This document shows positions 15,842 through 22,406 of a stretch of DNA of 22,406 bases, piece after piece. The notes under the pieces were generated by a model. That model was not told the origin of the DNA. It saw only the letters and a list, made by a program, of their open reading frames with translations, and did no database searches. Within the stretch, counting starts at the first letter, position 1. Every line of letters starts with the position of its first letter. A program made the position numbers and the translations under genes. The stretch comes from JBFWML01 sp050251635 (GTDB lineage Bacteria > Campylobacterota > Campylobacteria > Campylobacterales > SZUA-545): assembly GCA_050251635.1 (NCBI GenBank), contig JBFWML010000035.1, positions 1 through 22,406 of the forward strand, in the 5' to 3' direction.

Positions 15842-16153
15842 ATGCAAAAAGAAATAACGCTTTTAGCCCTGCAACAGATCAAACCGCGTTTGGCCGCCGA
15901 GGGGTTTGAATTGCACGCGCTTTTTGGCAGCGCGGCGCGGGGTGAGCAAAACGCTCAAAGCGATATTGATCTGCTCTACCGCATTACGCCGGAGTTTGGC
16001 CGCCGTTATCCCGGTTTTGCGGCGATGGCGCGGGTGGAGGAGATCAAAGCCGAACTGGCCGCCCTGCTGGGCCGCCCGGTCGATCTGGCCCCCGTGGACT
16101 ATCTGGGGCCGATCGGCCAAAAATACATTTTGCCCGACGCGGTTCATGTCTGA
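15842..16153 (+). CDS. mntA: MntA-type nucleotidyltransferase antitoxin
   Basis: This 103-residue minimal nucleotidyltransferase has the GS-x10-D-x-D signature: Gly29-Ser30 in FGSAARG, then Asp41 and Asp43 in SDIDLL. In characterised pairs MntA AMPylates the tyrosine of the partner toxin HepT and so inactivates it. The ATG at 15842 gives the family length; AAGAGG is rather far upstream, and a leaderless start from the adjacent TATAAT is possible. It overlaps hepT by 8 bp, the usual coupled arrangement. Composition is like that of the flanking genes, so there is no sign of recent transfer. The antitoxin role is inferred from the family and the neighbour. Confidence 0.88.
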   Translation: MQKEITLLALQQIKPRLAAEGFELHALFGSAARGEQNAQSDIDLLYRITPEFGRRYPGFAAMARVEEIKAELAALLGRPVDLAPVDYLGPIGQKYILPDAVHV

Positions 16154-16466
16154 AAAAACCGTTCAGGCCCGGCTCGAATCCCTTACGCAAAAGATTGAAG
16201 ATATTGCGTTTATCGTCGAGCGCCACGGCGGAATTGTGGCGGCGCTAAACGACCGCGAAGGCCAGCCCGCGATTTTGATGCTGATCGAGGCCATTGCCGA
16301 ACAGATCGCCAAACTGGAAAAGCAGGATGCCGCCGATCAAACAGGTTTTAGCCCCGAAACCCTGCGCGGCATTAAAGCCACCCGAAACGTGATCGCCCAC
16401 GATTATGACGGGATTGACTTGGCCCTGATCGAGCTGGGCGTGCGCGACCTACTCCGCCGCCGCTAA
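16146..16466 (+). CDS. hepT: HepT-like ribonuclease toxin (type VII TA)
   Basis: This 106-residue all-helical protein of the HepT (DUF86) family carries the RX4HXY motif as Arg80, His85 and Tyr87 in RNVIAHDY. The motif is the HEPN RNase active site, and its Tyr is the target of MntA AMPylation. The ATG at 16146 lies inside the end of mntA, which supports co-translation. Length and motif are intact, so it could be functional. The last 18 bp overlap the end of the convergent HbpS-like gene. The toxin's cellular RNA target cannot be told from sequence. Confidence 0.9.
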   Translation: MSEKTVQARLESLTQKIEDIAFIVERHGGIVAALNDREGQPAILMLIEAIAEQIAKLEKQDAADQTGFSPETLRGIKATRNVIAHDYDGIDLALIELGVRDLLRRR

Positions 16467-16943
16467 AGCCAGCCGTTCTTCCATGCTTTTTAGCACCGTC
16501 AGACCACATTCGGCGTCTTTTTCGCCGCCGGGGGCTCCGCTGATGCCCAGCGCGCCCAGTAGTTGACCGCCCGCGCGGATCGGCAGGCCGCCTTCCATCA
16601 TGATCAGGCCATCAATATGATTGAGTTCGGGGCGGATGTCGGCGCGGTTTTTGCGGAAGGTTCCGCTGTCGCTTCCCGAAAGCATCACCGCGCCCGCTTT
16701 GCGTTCGGCGATCTCGATCGTAAAGCGGCTGGCGTAAGCATCGCGGGCCATTGCCTGCATATTCGCAGCCCTGTCCAGCACCACCGCCGTGACCTGATAA
16801 CCCTGCTTGCGGCACTCCAGCACCGATTTTTGGGCGATTTCCGTCGCCAGCTCCATCGAAAGCTGTTTAAAGTTGACCAGACTATCGGCCTTGGCGGCCA
16901 CCAGCAAACCTGCAACCAGGGGAATTAAGAGGGATTTTTTCAT
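16449..16943 (-). CDS. Exported GlcG/HbpS-family (heme-binding-like) protein
   Basis: This 164-residue protein has a signal peptide (MKKSLLIPLVAGLLVAAKA, cleavage near residue 19) and a single GlcG/HbpS domain (PF03928). Family-typical segments are AVVLDRAANMQAMARD, FTIEIAERKAGAVM, GLIMMEGGLPI and LLGALGISGAPGG. The founding HbpS of Streptomyces binds heme extracellularly and modulates a sensor kinase, but most members are uncharacterised, so heme binding here is a family-based guess. The ATG at 16943 has AAAGGAG at ideal spacing. It lies downstream of the tetraheme cytochrome gene on the same strand, but a strong terminator separates the two, so it is probably transcribed separately. Its 3' end overlaps hepT by 18 bp. 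Confidence 0.85.
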   Translation of the reverse strand: MKKSLLIPLVAGLLVAAKADSLVNFKQLSMELATEIAQKSVLECRKQGYQVTAVVLDRAANMQAMARDAYASRFTIEIAERKAGAVMLSGSDSGTFRKNRADIRPELNHIDGLIMMEGGLPIRAGGQLLGALGISGAPGGEKDAECGLTVLKSMEERLALAAAE

Positions 16944-16990
16944 GTCGGCTCCTTTGGAAAGAGCCTAGCCAAAGCGTGTAAAGAGGGCGT

Positions 16991-17016
16991 AAAAACGGCC
17001 CCGCAAACCGGGGCCG
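16991..17016 (-). terminator. Intrinsic terminator of the tetraheme cytochrome gene
   Basis: An 8-bp perfect GC-rich stem, CGGCCCCG (16996-17003) and CGGGGCCG (17009-17016), with a 5-base loop, is followed on the minus strand by TTTTT (16995-16991). It starts 7 bp past the cytochrome stop codon and is the clearest terminator in the window. Confidence 0.88.
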
Positions 17017-17022
17017 GAGGTG

Positions 17023-17754
17023 TTACTTTTTGGCGGGAGCGGCGGGGGCTTTGCCGTGGTTCACCTGACCGGGCAGGCTGCGGGCGTCCACTTCGGGGCT
17101 ATACACCCAGCTCGGCGGTTCCATGTAGTTGGGCGTCAGGCTGTTGGCGGGCAGTTTGCCCAGCGGCGTAATGTAGCTGGGGGTTTTGTTTTCGATGCTG
17201 ACCTCTTTGCGGGGGAAGAAGCCCGCACCCTTGGACTGATCCATTGCGGAGAAAATCGGCAGCTGATCGACGCTGGCAACGCCCATCATCTGCAAATCGC
17301 CCTTGGCCGAGTGACAGGCGACGCAGAATTTTTGCTGCTGATCGCCCTCTTTCCCGGCATCGACGCGCAGGTACATCCAGTTGGGGTTGGAGGGGTGCGG
17401 CTCGTGGCAGCTGACGCAATCGAGCTTGCCGTCTTTGAGCATATTGGCAGGCACGTCGGCAATCTTCGGATTGGGCACGACGCCGATCGGGTGCGTGGTA
17501 TGCAGGTGAATAGGCCGGATGCCCGCGCCGCCGTATTCGGCGATCTCGTGGCAACCCAGACACATGGCTGCGGTGGTTCCCTTGAGCTCTTCGGCGGTGC
17601 GCGGGTTGCGCATCACTTCGTTCTTGACCGCAAAGGACTTATCGCCGACCGCATAGTGAATGTCGTGGCAGCCCAGGCAGCTGACCGTCTCGTGAAGGCC
17701 CGCCGCAAACAGCGGGGCGCTAACCAGACAAAGCAAGGCAACTATTCGCTTCAT
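17023..17754 (-). CDS. Periplasmic tetraheme cytochrome c
   Basis: The 243-residue product has a signal peptide (MKRIVALLCLVSAPLFAA) and four CxxCH heme c sites: CLGCH at 26-30, CLGCH at 65-69, and CVSCH and CVACH further on. Extra His residues (LHTTHP, HEPHP) could serve as sixth ligands. The C-terminal ~85 residues have no heme motif and are Pro/Ala rich at the end. It should act in periplasmic electron transfer, but its partners are not encoded here; no quinol oxidase or reductase gene is adjacent. The ATG at 17754 has AAAGGAG 8 bases upstream; a GTG two codons earlier was rejected. A TATAAT lies about 83 bp upstream and a strong terminator follows. Confidence 0.9.
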   Translation of the reverse strand: MKRIVALLCLVSAPLFAAGLHETVSCLGCHDIHYAVGDKSFAVKNEVMRNPRTAEELKGTTAAMCLGCHEIAEYGGAGIRPIHLHTTHPIGVVPNPKIADVPANMLKDGKLDCVSCHEPHPSNPNWMYLRVDAGKEGDQQQKFCVACHSAKGDLQMMGVASVDQLPIFSAMDQSKGAGFFPRKEVSIENKTPSYITPLGKLPANSLTPNYMEPPSWVYSPEVDARSLPGQVNHGKAPAAPAKK

Positions 17755-17836
17755 TACCACATCTCCTTTGGAGTTAATTTTGTCAATTCGGTAATGACGA
17801 TACTACAAACCTTAATATTAAAAACTTGTTAATCAG

Positions 17837-17842
17837 ATTATA
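17837..17842 (-). promoter_or_regulatory. Candidate -10 element for the tetraheme cytochrome
   Basis: On the minus strand a consensus TATAAT occupies 17837-17842, which would start transcription near 17830 and leave a leader of about 75 nt. AT tracts lie upstream in place of a defined -35 box. Confidence 0.45.
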
Positions 17843-17985
17843 AAACGGACAGATTTTTAAAAAATTACACCTTTGCAAAACGCCATTAGATAACGTATAA
17901 CAACCAAAAATGCAACAAAATAGAAAAATTACTATTTATGTATCAATTAAGAATTAACTATTATTTTTATTAGATTTATTTATAA

Positions 17986-18015
17986 TTGCGGCTGTAATGG
18001 CCCATTTGTTAAAAT
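17986..18015 (+). promoter_or_regulatory. Candidate promoter for the small Sel1 gene
   Basis: TTGCGG (17986-17991) and TAAAAT (18010-18015) are spaced by 18 bp, fitting a sigma70 promoter, with a start near 18022 and a 25-nt leader containing AAAGG before the TTG start codon. Confidence 0.4.
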
Positions 18016-18047
18016 AAGCGGCTTGTATTTGGAAATAAAGGTTTGTT

Positions 18048-18515
18048 TTGAGAGGTTATGGGTTGTGGGCCCTTGCGGCCCTGTGCGCCTTTGCGCAGGC
18101 GCCTGATCCGCTGGCGCTTCAGGCACGGGCCGAAGGCGGCGACATACAGGCGCAGTTTGATTTGGGGTTTTTATACGGTCAGGGCGCCGGCGTTGAGCAA
18201 AACGCCTCGCTGGCAAAAACCTGGTGGCTCAAGGCAGCCGAAAGCGGCCACGGCGGCGCGCAGACCAACCTGGGGGTTTTGCTGCTTTCGGAGGGCAACG
18301 GCAGCGGCGCGTTTTACTGGCTGCGTCAGGCCGCCGACCAAAACGGCTCTCTGGCCAAGTGCCATCTGGCCGAACTCTACGCCACCGGAACGGGAACGCA
18401 AAAAAATCTCTTAACCGCCAAAACGCTGGCGCTCGAAGGCTTTACGGCGGGGGCCAAACGGTGCCAGTCGATCTGGTATCTTTACGGTTTGGAGCAGGTT
18501 AAAGCGGCAGAGTAA
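18048..18515 (+). CDS. Small exported Sel1-like repeat protein
   Basis: This 155-residue protein has a short signal peptide (GLWALAALCAFAQA) and about three Sel1 repeats, including AQFDLGFLYGQGAGVEQNA, AQTNLGVLLLSEG and AKCHLAELYATGTGTQKN. Unlike the long Sel1 protein near 10.3-11.3 kb it lacks the paired Cys per repeat and is GC-rich like its surroundings. It is probably a periplasmic protein-interaction module of unknown partner. The start is a TTG at 18048 with AAAGG about 6-9 bases upstream; no ATG lies in frame before the signal peptide. The end overlaps the convergent histidine kinase gene by 17 bp. Confidence 0.8.
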   Translation: MRGYGLWALAALCAFAQAPDPLALQARAEGGDIQAQFDLGFLYGQGAGVEQNASLAKTWWLKAAESGHGGAQTNLGVLLLSEGNGSGAFYWLRQAADQNGSLAKCHLAELYATGTGTQKNLLTAKTLALEGFTAGAKRCQSIWYLYGLEQVKAAE

Positions 18516-19791
18516 TCCGAAACTCCGCGCCGCCTTCGACGTTGCGAACGCCGATTTCGCCGCCCATATTGCGCTCGATAATCATCTTGGTCATATACAG
18601 GCCGATGCCCGTGCCCTGGGCTTGATGTTTGGTGGTGAAATAGGGGTCGAAGATTTTTTCGACGATCGTCTCGTCGATGCCGCCGCCGTTGTCGCGCACG
18701 GTGACGGCGATGCGGCCCTCTTCCTTCTTGACCGCCACTTCGATGCGGCCGTTTTCGATGCCGCGCTCCACAATCGCATCCTTGGCGTTGGTCAAAATAT
18801 TCACAAGCGCCTGCGCAAACTCGTTGCCAAAGCCGATCGCCTCGGCGGGCCGGGTGTCGAACTTTTGCGCTATCTCGATATTGTGGTTTCGCATGGCCGC
18901 TTCGACCAGCTCGATCGACTGCGTCACCGCCTCCTGGACGACAAAGGGTTTCTTCTCCTTTTCGGCGCGGAAGAAGTTTCTAAAATCGTCGATCGTGGTG
19001 GACAGGTAGTTGATCAGCAGCATCGATCGGCCTGCGGTTTCGCGGATGCGCGCCTCGTCCAGCTCGCCGTATTTGTAAGCCTCTTCGAGATCCTGAACGA
19101 TAATCGCCAGCGCATTCAGGGGCTGGCGCCACTGGTGGGCGATATTGCCGATCATCTCGCCCAAGGCCGCGTGGCGCGACTGCTTGAGCAAAATGGCGTC
19201 CTTTTCCCGCAGCTCGCTCAGCGCCCGCGCGGTGCGCTCTTCCAGCGAGGCGTTCAGAGCCTGAAGCTCCTTTTGCACCGCCTCCAGCCGCGTGTTGGCC
19301 TCCATCAGCCCCCGGCTTTTTTCTTCGAGTTCGCGGGTTTTTTCTTCCAAGGAGGCTTCGGCCTGTTTTTGGCGGGTAATCTCCAGCAGATAGCCCAGAT
19401 AGTGGGTGACGTGGCCCTTGGCGTCGCGCAACACTCGCGTGTAGTCGCTCACCCAGACAAAACCGCCGCCGGCTTTGCGCAGGCGGTACTCCTGATGGCC
19501 GATCCCCTGATGCTCTTTCATCTGCCGTTTGGCCTCGTCGGCCACGCGCCTTGCGTCATCTTCGTGGATCAGATCGCTTAGCTGCAGTTTTCCGCTCAGA
19601 AAATCCGCCGGGTCGTAGCCGAAGAGTTCGTGCAGATTGGGCGAGACGTACTCCACCGTCCAAAGCGGGTCGTTGCGCCATTTGAAAACCGCGAAGGGGC
19701 CGCCCGAAAGAATCATATCGACTGCGTCGCTCACATTTGCTCCCGCATTAAAAATCTGCGCGTTGGCAGCCCCCTGCTCCCTGTTTTGCAT
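18499..19791 (-). CDS. Soluble PAS-domain sensor histidine kinase
   Basis: This 430-residue cytoplasmic kinase has no membrane segments. A PAS_3-type domain (about 30-143) is followed by a long coiled coil (about 144-205), a HisKA domain with the phosphoacceptor His219 in NIAHQWRQPLN, and a HATPase_c domain with an N-box (LVNILTNAKDAI), DNGGGI and GTGIGLYM. This kinase type is abundant in Campylobacterota. No response regulator is encoded next to it, so its partner is unknown. The ATG at 19791 has a poor Shine-Dalgarno sequence. A GTG at 19734 with GGGAG five bases upstream gives a product 19 residues shorter with the PAS domain intact and may be the true start. Confidence 0.92.
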   Translation of the reverse strand: MQNREQGAANAQIFNAGANVSDAVDMILSGGPFAVFKWRNDPLWTVEYVSPNLHELFGYDPADFLSGKLQLSDLIHEDDARRVADEAKRQMKEHQGIGHQEYRLRKAGGGFVWVSDYTRVLRDAKGHVTHYLGYLLEITRQKQAEASLEEKTRELEEKSRGLMEANTRLEAVQKELQALNASLEERTARALSELREKDAILLKQSRHAALGEMIGNIAHQWRQPLNALAIIVQDLEEAYKYGELDEARIRETAGRSMLLINYLSTTIDDFRNFFRAEKEKKPFVVQEAVTQSIELVEAAMRNHNIEIAQKFDTRPAEAIGFGNEFAQALVNILTNAKDAIVERGIENGRIEVAVKKEEGRIAVTVRDNGGGIDETIVEKIFDPYFTTKHQAQGTGIGLYMTKMIIERNMGGEIGVRNVEGGAEFRITLPL

Positions 19792-19891
19792 CGGCTTTCA
19801 GTCTAGCGAAAAACCCCCTTGTATTTGTTTTTAAATCTGCTAGACTTCCGCCAATTTTCGCCCCCCAACCCACCCAAAAAGGGCAACCGCC

Positions 19892-20872
19892 ATGGTCTCC
19901 CTCACCGTCAAAGATCACAAGCTCAAACCGTTTAACATGCAGGCCAAAGAGACGATGGAGCACTACCTCAGCTTTGTCGCCACCGAGCTGAGCGATTACA
20001 CCTTCGCCCAGAACTTTATCTGGCTGAGTTATTCCAGCGGGTTTTATACGATCGTCAACGATACCTTCTGTATGTTTCTCTTAAGCGGCGAAGAGCTGAC
20101 CATGCTGCTGCCGCCCTTAGGGCAAAAGGAGAAGGTCAACGACGCGATGATCGAGTGTTTCGACATTATGAACTCCCACAACTCCTCGATCTACTACTCC
20201 CGCATTGACTATGTGTGCGAATCGTTTTTGCAGGACTTTGTGAACTACCTCGAAGAGGGCACGGAGATTTTTGAGATTTTGCAGGGCTACATCGTCGAAA
20301 AAAAGCTGGTCGATTACATCTACCTCACCGACGATCTTATCGATCTTAAGGGCAACGCCTACCACACCAAACGCAACGAGATCAACAAGTTTAAAAAAGC
20401 CTACCCCGACACCAGCGTCGAACTGCTCGATCCCAAGCTCCACGGCGAAGCGATCACCGATCTGCTCAACCGCTGGATCGCCAACCGGCTCAAATATATG
20501 CCCAAGGATCAGACCGAACAGTTCCTAGACGGCATCAGCCACGAACGCTTTGCGATCAAGCGGATTTTGAAGTACTACGAAGAGCTTTCGCTGGTGGGGA
20601 TTGTGCTGAAAATGGGCGGCGAGGTGGTGGGTTTTACCGTGGGCGAAAAGCTCAGCGAACAGACCGCCAGCATATTGATCGAAAAGACCGACTTCGAGAT
20701 TTTGGGCAGCGCGCAGTTTATCTTCCGCGAGTTTTGCAAGGTGCTCAAAAACCAGTACAACTGCCAGTACATCAACGTGGGCGACGATATGGGGTTTGAA
20801 AACCTCAAAAAGGTCAAACTCTCCTACCGCCCGCACAAGCTGGTGCCCAAATACACCATCTACCAGAAATGA
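19892..20872 (+). CDS. DUF2156 domain protein (GNAT-like, LPG synthase C-terminal type)
   Basis: This 326-residue soluble protein resembles DUF2156 (PF09924), the double-GNAT fold also found as the catalytic C-terminal domain of phosphatidylglycerol lysyltransferases (MprF). Landmarks are DYIYLTDDLIDLKGNAYHTKRNEINKF split over about 140-167, a VGIVLKMGGEVVGFTVGEKL strand pair near 235-256, and a C-terminal NVGDDMGFENLKKVKLSY segment. The membrane flippase half of MprF is absent. Stand-alone DUF2156 proteins are mostly uncharacterised, and aminoacyl transfer is only a possibility. The ATG at 19892 follows AAAGGG. Its stop overlaps the next start (ATGA), which couples it to a second acyltransferase-fold protein. 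Confidence 0.85.
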   Translation: MVSLTVKDHKLKPFNMQAKETMEHYLSFVATELSDYTFAQNFIWLSYSSGFYTIVNDTFCMFLLSGEELTMLLPPLGQKEKVNDAMIECFDIMNSHNSSIYYSRIDYVCESFLQDFVNYLEEGTEIFEILQGYIVEKKLVDYIYLTDDLIDLKGNAYHTKRNEINKFKKAYPDTSVELLDPKLHGEAITDLLNRWIANRLKYMPKDQTEQFLDGISHERFAIKRILKYYEELSLVGIVLKMGGEVVGFTVGEKLSEQTASILIEKTDFEILGSAQFIFREFCKVLKNQYNCQYINVGDDMGFENLKKVKLSYRPHKLVPKYTIYQK

Positions 20873-21306
20873 ACATCCTTGCCGCCGCGCGAAGCGATCT
20901 AGACGCCCTGTGCGCGCTGGAAAACCGCGCATTCGGCGAAAAAGACTGGCTCTTAAGCCGCCGGGTTTTTGCCTACCATCTGGGCAAAAACCCGCTAATT
21001 AAAGCCGAAATAAACGGCGCTTTAGCGGGTTACGCGCTGCTTTTTACCCGCAAAAACAGCCGCACCGTGCGTCTTTACGCCCTCGGCGTCGATCCGGCCT
21101 TTCAGGGCCAAGGCATCGGGCGCGCCCTGCTAAAAGCGGCGATCGAGCTGGCCCGCAAGCAGGCCGATCGGCTCACCTTGGAGGTGCGTCAGGACAACGC
21201 CGCCGCCATAGGCCTGTATGAAAAATTCGGTTTTCAAAGAGCGGGCTTGTTAAACTCCTACTACCCCGACGGCGCGGACGGCTGGCGGATGAGCTTGGGG
21301 TTTTAA
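20869..21306 (+). CDS. GNAT family N-acetyltransferase, RimI-like
   Basis: This 145-residue acetyltransferase has the acetyl-CoA motif A as LGVDPAFQGQGIGRALL (about 72-88, with Q-x-x-G-x-G) and the motif B region EVRQDNAAAIGLYEKFGF. The overall form is like RimI, which acetylates the N-terminal Ala of ribosomal protein S18, but sequence alone does not fix the substrate. The ATG at 20869 overlaps the DUF2156 stop by 4 bp, so the two are probably co-translated. It ends 3 bp before the convergent hypothetical gene, and no terminator is evident between them. Confidence 0.9.
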   Translation: MNILAAARSDLDALCALENRAFGEKDWLLSRRVFAYHLGKNPLIKAEINGALAGYALLFTRKNSRTVRLYALGVDPAFQGQGIGRALLKAAIELARKQADRLTLEVRQDNAAAIGLYEKFGFQRAGLLNSYYPDGADGWRMSLGF

Positions 21307-21309
21307 GGC

Positions 21310-21966
21310 TTATTTTCCCAGACTGAAGGGTGTTTTGTCTTGGGGAATCTCAAAGGCCGGAAGTGGCGTAAATTGCGCCGTCTGCTCAAACCCGATTACC
21401 TCCAGCGGTTCGCGCCTTAACTCCAAACGATAGCGTCCGGGCATGGCGGCCCCATAGAGAAAGTCGGCATAAACGCTCTGACTTTGAGGATCGAATAGGT
21501 TCGAAAGACGAAGCTGCAGGTCTGTGGCGTATTCGTGCAGGTAAGCCGGAAGTGTGAGGCGGAACGTGTAGCCGTCGCCCAGATCGCCCTCTATGGCAAT
21601 CATCTGAATTCCGCCCGCTTTCCGCTCCGGCGAGCGAGGGCCGGCGATGGCATAGGGGGAAACTATCTCGATGCGGTGATAGGCGCGACTATCCTGAACG
21701 GAAGCTAAGACATATTCGCTTTGTTGCGGCTGCTCCTCGCGTGAGGGAATTATTGGCGGTGTCGGCGGCACGGGTTCGTTGACTTGATCGGCTTGGGTTT
21801 TTGCCACAACGGTCTGAGGCGCCAAAGGCTTATCCCGCAAGGCCTCCTTACGTTCAACGGGCACAAAGGCAGGCCCGGCCGGGAGTTCGTCTTGTGGCCA
21901 AAAATAAGCAAACAAAACGAGCGCGGCCACGCCAAGGGCCAACACGCCCAACGCCTCTTTGCTCAC
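21310..21966 (-). CDS. Hypothetical single-pass membrane protein
   Basis: I do not recognise this 218-residue protein. It has an N-terminal membrane anchor (LGVLALGVAALVLFAYFW, residues 6-23) and a Pro/Gln-rich linker (about 25-85, including PVPPTPPIIPSREEQPQQ). A probably beta-rich domain facing the periplasm follows (about 90-205), containing YTFRLTLPAYLHEY and GRYRLELRREPLEV. This anchor-linker-domain layout recalls TonB-like or pilus and secretion accessory proteins, but no motif supports a specific call. Its ATG overlaps the stop of the upstream hypothetical gene by 4 bp, so the two likely work together. Confidence 0.75.
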   Translation of the reverse strand: MSKEALGVLALGVAALVLFAYFWPQDELPAGPAFVPVERKEALRDKPLAPQTVVAKTQADQVNEPVPPTPPIIPSREEQPQQSEYVLASVQDSRAYHRIEIVSPYAIAGPRSPERKAGGIQMIAIEGDLGDGYTFRLTLPAYLHEYATDLQLRLSNLFDPQSQSVYADFLYGAAMPGRYRLELRREPLEVIGFEQTAQFTPLPAFEIPQDKTPFSLGK

Positions 21967-22406
21967 CCCACAAACTCCCGCTTGGTAAAAAAGTCATACT
22001 CCTTTGCAACCTCCAGCGCCACGGCAAGAAGTTTATGCTGGGTTTGAAAGTGTTGAATCTGCTGCTGCTTTTCCTTCTGTATATCCTCCCTGGAAACGCC
22101 TTCCATGCCGCGCCGTTTCATCCAGCCGTCGGCCTCATTGGCATAACGCTCGTAAGCGCGATCGATGAGACCAGGCTCCGACAGGAGCCGATCGATGGGG
22201 TTGTAAAACGCCTCAAGCCGGGCGATCATCCCATCTTGGGATTCAACGGGTTGCGGATTCATCTGCGTCTGTAAACCGTGGGCGCTGAAATCGGCTTTGG
22301 GGTAGGGATCGTTCAACAAAGCCGGATCGGGAAGATTTTCGGGAGTTTGCATTCTGCCAGACAGTGCCCCTTCGTGCATGGCTTGGGTGGTGGGGTGGTT
22401 TTGGGC
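21963..22406 (-). CDS. Hypothetical protein, 5' end outside the window
   Basis: The frame is open to the window edge, so 147 residues are visible and the true start may lie beyond. ATG codons at 22379 and 22352 exist, but neither has a convincing ribosome binding site. The visible part is hydrophilic: a Pro/Asn-rich stretch (LPDPALLNDPYPKADF), then a mostly helical region with DRAYERYANEADGWMKRRG and a Gln/Lys-rich helix (EKQQQIQHFQTQHK). No signal peptide or membrane helix is seen in the visible part. The family was not recognised. The 4-bp overlap links it to the membrane-anchored hypothetical protein downstream. Confidence 0.65.
   Translation of the reverse strand, partial: AQNHPTTQAMHEGALSGRMQTPENLPDPALLNDPYPKADFSAHGLQTQMNPQPVESQDGMIARLEAFYNPIDRLLSEPGLIDRAYERYANEADGWMKRRGMEGVSREDIQKEKQQQIQHFQTQHKLLAVALEVAKEYDFFTKREFVG

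Larger units (their letters stand above)
17755..18047. other. AT-rich intergenic region with divergent promoters
   Basis: This 293-bp stretch separates the cytochrome (-) and Sel1 (+) genes. It is far richer in A and T than anything else in the window and contains no credible coding frame. Candidate promoters for both flanking genes lie in it. Nothing like a tRNA, a terminator or an obvious long repeat was seen. Confidence 0.7.

Noticed and set aside
1..22406. tRNA or rRNA genes, CRISPR arrays, insertion sequences, prophage genes and riboswitches.
   Set aside because: I looked along both strands and found no cloverleaf, spaced repeats, transposase or integrase motifs, or recognisable riboswitch core, including upstream of metH.

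Overview
The window reads as chromosomal DNA of a Campylobacterota (epsilonproteobacterial) chemolithotroph or respirer with an unusually high GC content for that phylum (roughly 55-60% by eye in most genes). The assignment rests on gene family style: Campylobacterota-like methionine aminopeptidase and PPK1, Cys-rich Sel1-repeat secretory proteins, a PAS histidine kinase with the HQWRQPLN phosphorylation box, DUF2325 and DUF2156 proteins, and several heme and Fe-S proteins. No database search was possible, so the genus is left open.

Layout. 1-484: a chimeric edge where the 3'-truncated end of a methionine aminopeptidase (+) runs directly into a C-terminally truncated gamma-carbonic anhydrase (-). 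481-5876: a phosphate region, with ppk1 (-) divergent from a hypothetical protein, a Na/Pi cotransporter with a PhoU-like tail and an LpxL-type acyltransferase (all +, overlapping). 5897-7744: a membrane diguanylate cyclase with a periplasmic c-type heme motif (-). 7915-12275: a tightly packed six-gene minus-strand unit (DUF2325, SIMPL-like, Sel1, fumarate-reductase-like flavoprotein, its Fe-S subunit, thioredoxin-like [2Fe-2S] ferredoxin), most junctions being 4-bp overlaps, headed by a Fur-box-like palindrome. 12379-15822: complete cobalamin-dependent methionine synthase metH (+). 15842-16466: a MntA/HepT (type VII) toxin-antitoxin pair (+). 16449-17754: exported HbpS/GlcG-family protein and exported tetraheme cytochrome c (-), the latter closed by a strong intrinsic terminator. 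17755-18047: AT-rich promoter region. 18048-19791: small Sel1 protein (+) convergent with a soluble PAS histidine kinase (-). 19892-21306: DUF2156 protein and a RimI-like acetyltransferase (+, ATGA overlap). 21310-22406: two hypothetical proteins (-, ATGA overlap), the upstream one running off the window.

Themes. Three groups stand out: phosphate/polyphosphate handling, redox and heme/Fe-S sensing (heme-motif cyclase, fumarate-reductase-like complex, tetraheme cytochrome, HbpS-like protein), and envelope functions (LpxL, Sel1 proteins, SIMPL-like protein). I see no tRNA, rRNA, CRISPR array, insertion sequence or prophage. The observations most worth a check are the possibly iron-regulated operon with an anchor-less fumarate-reductase-like enzyme, the heme- and cysteine-bearing diguanylate cyclase, and the chimeric junction near position 125.
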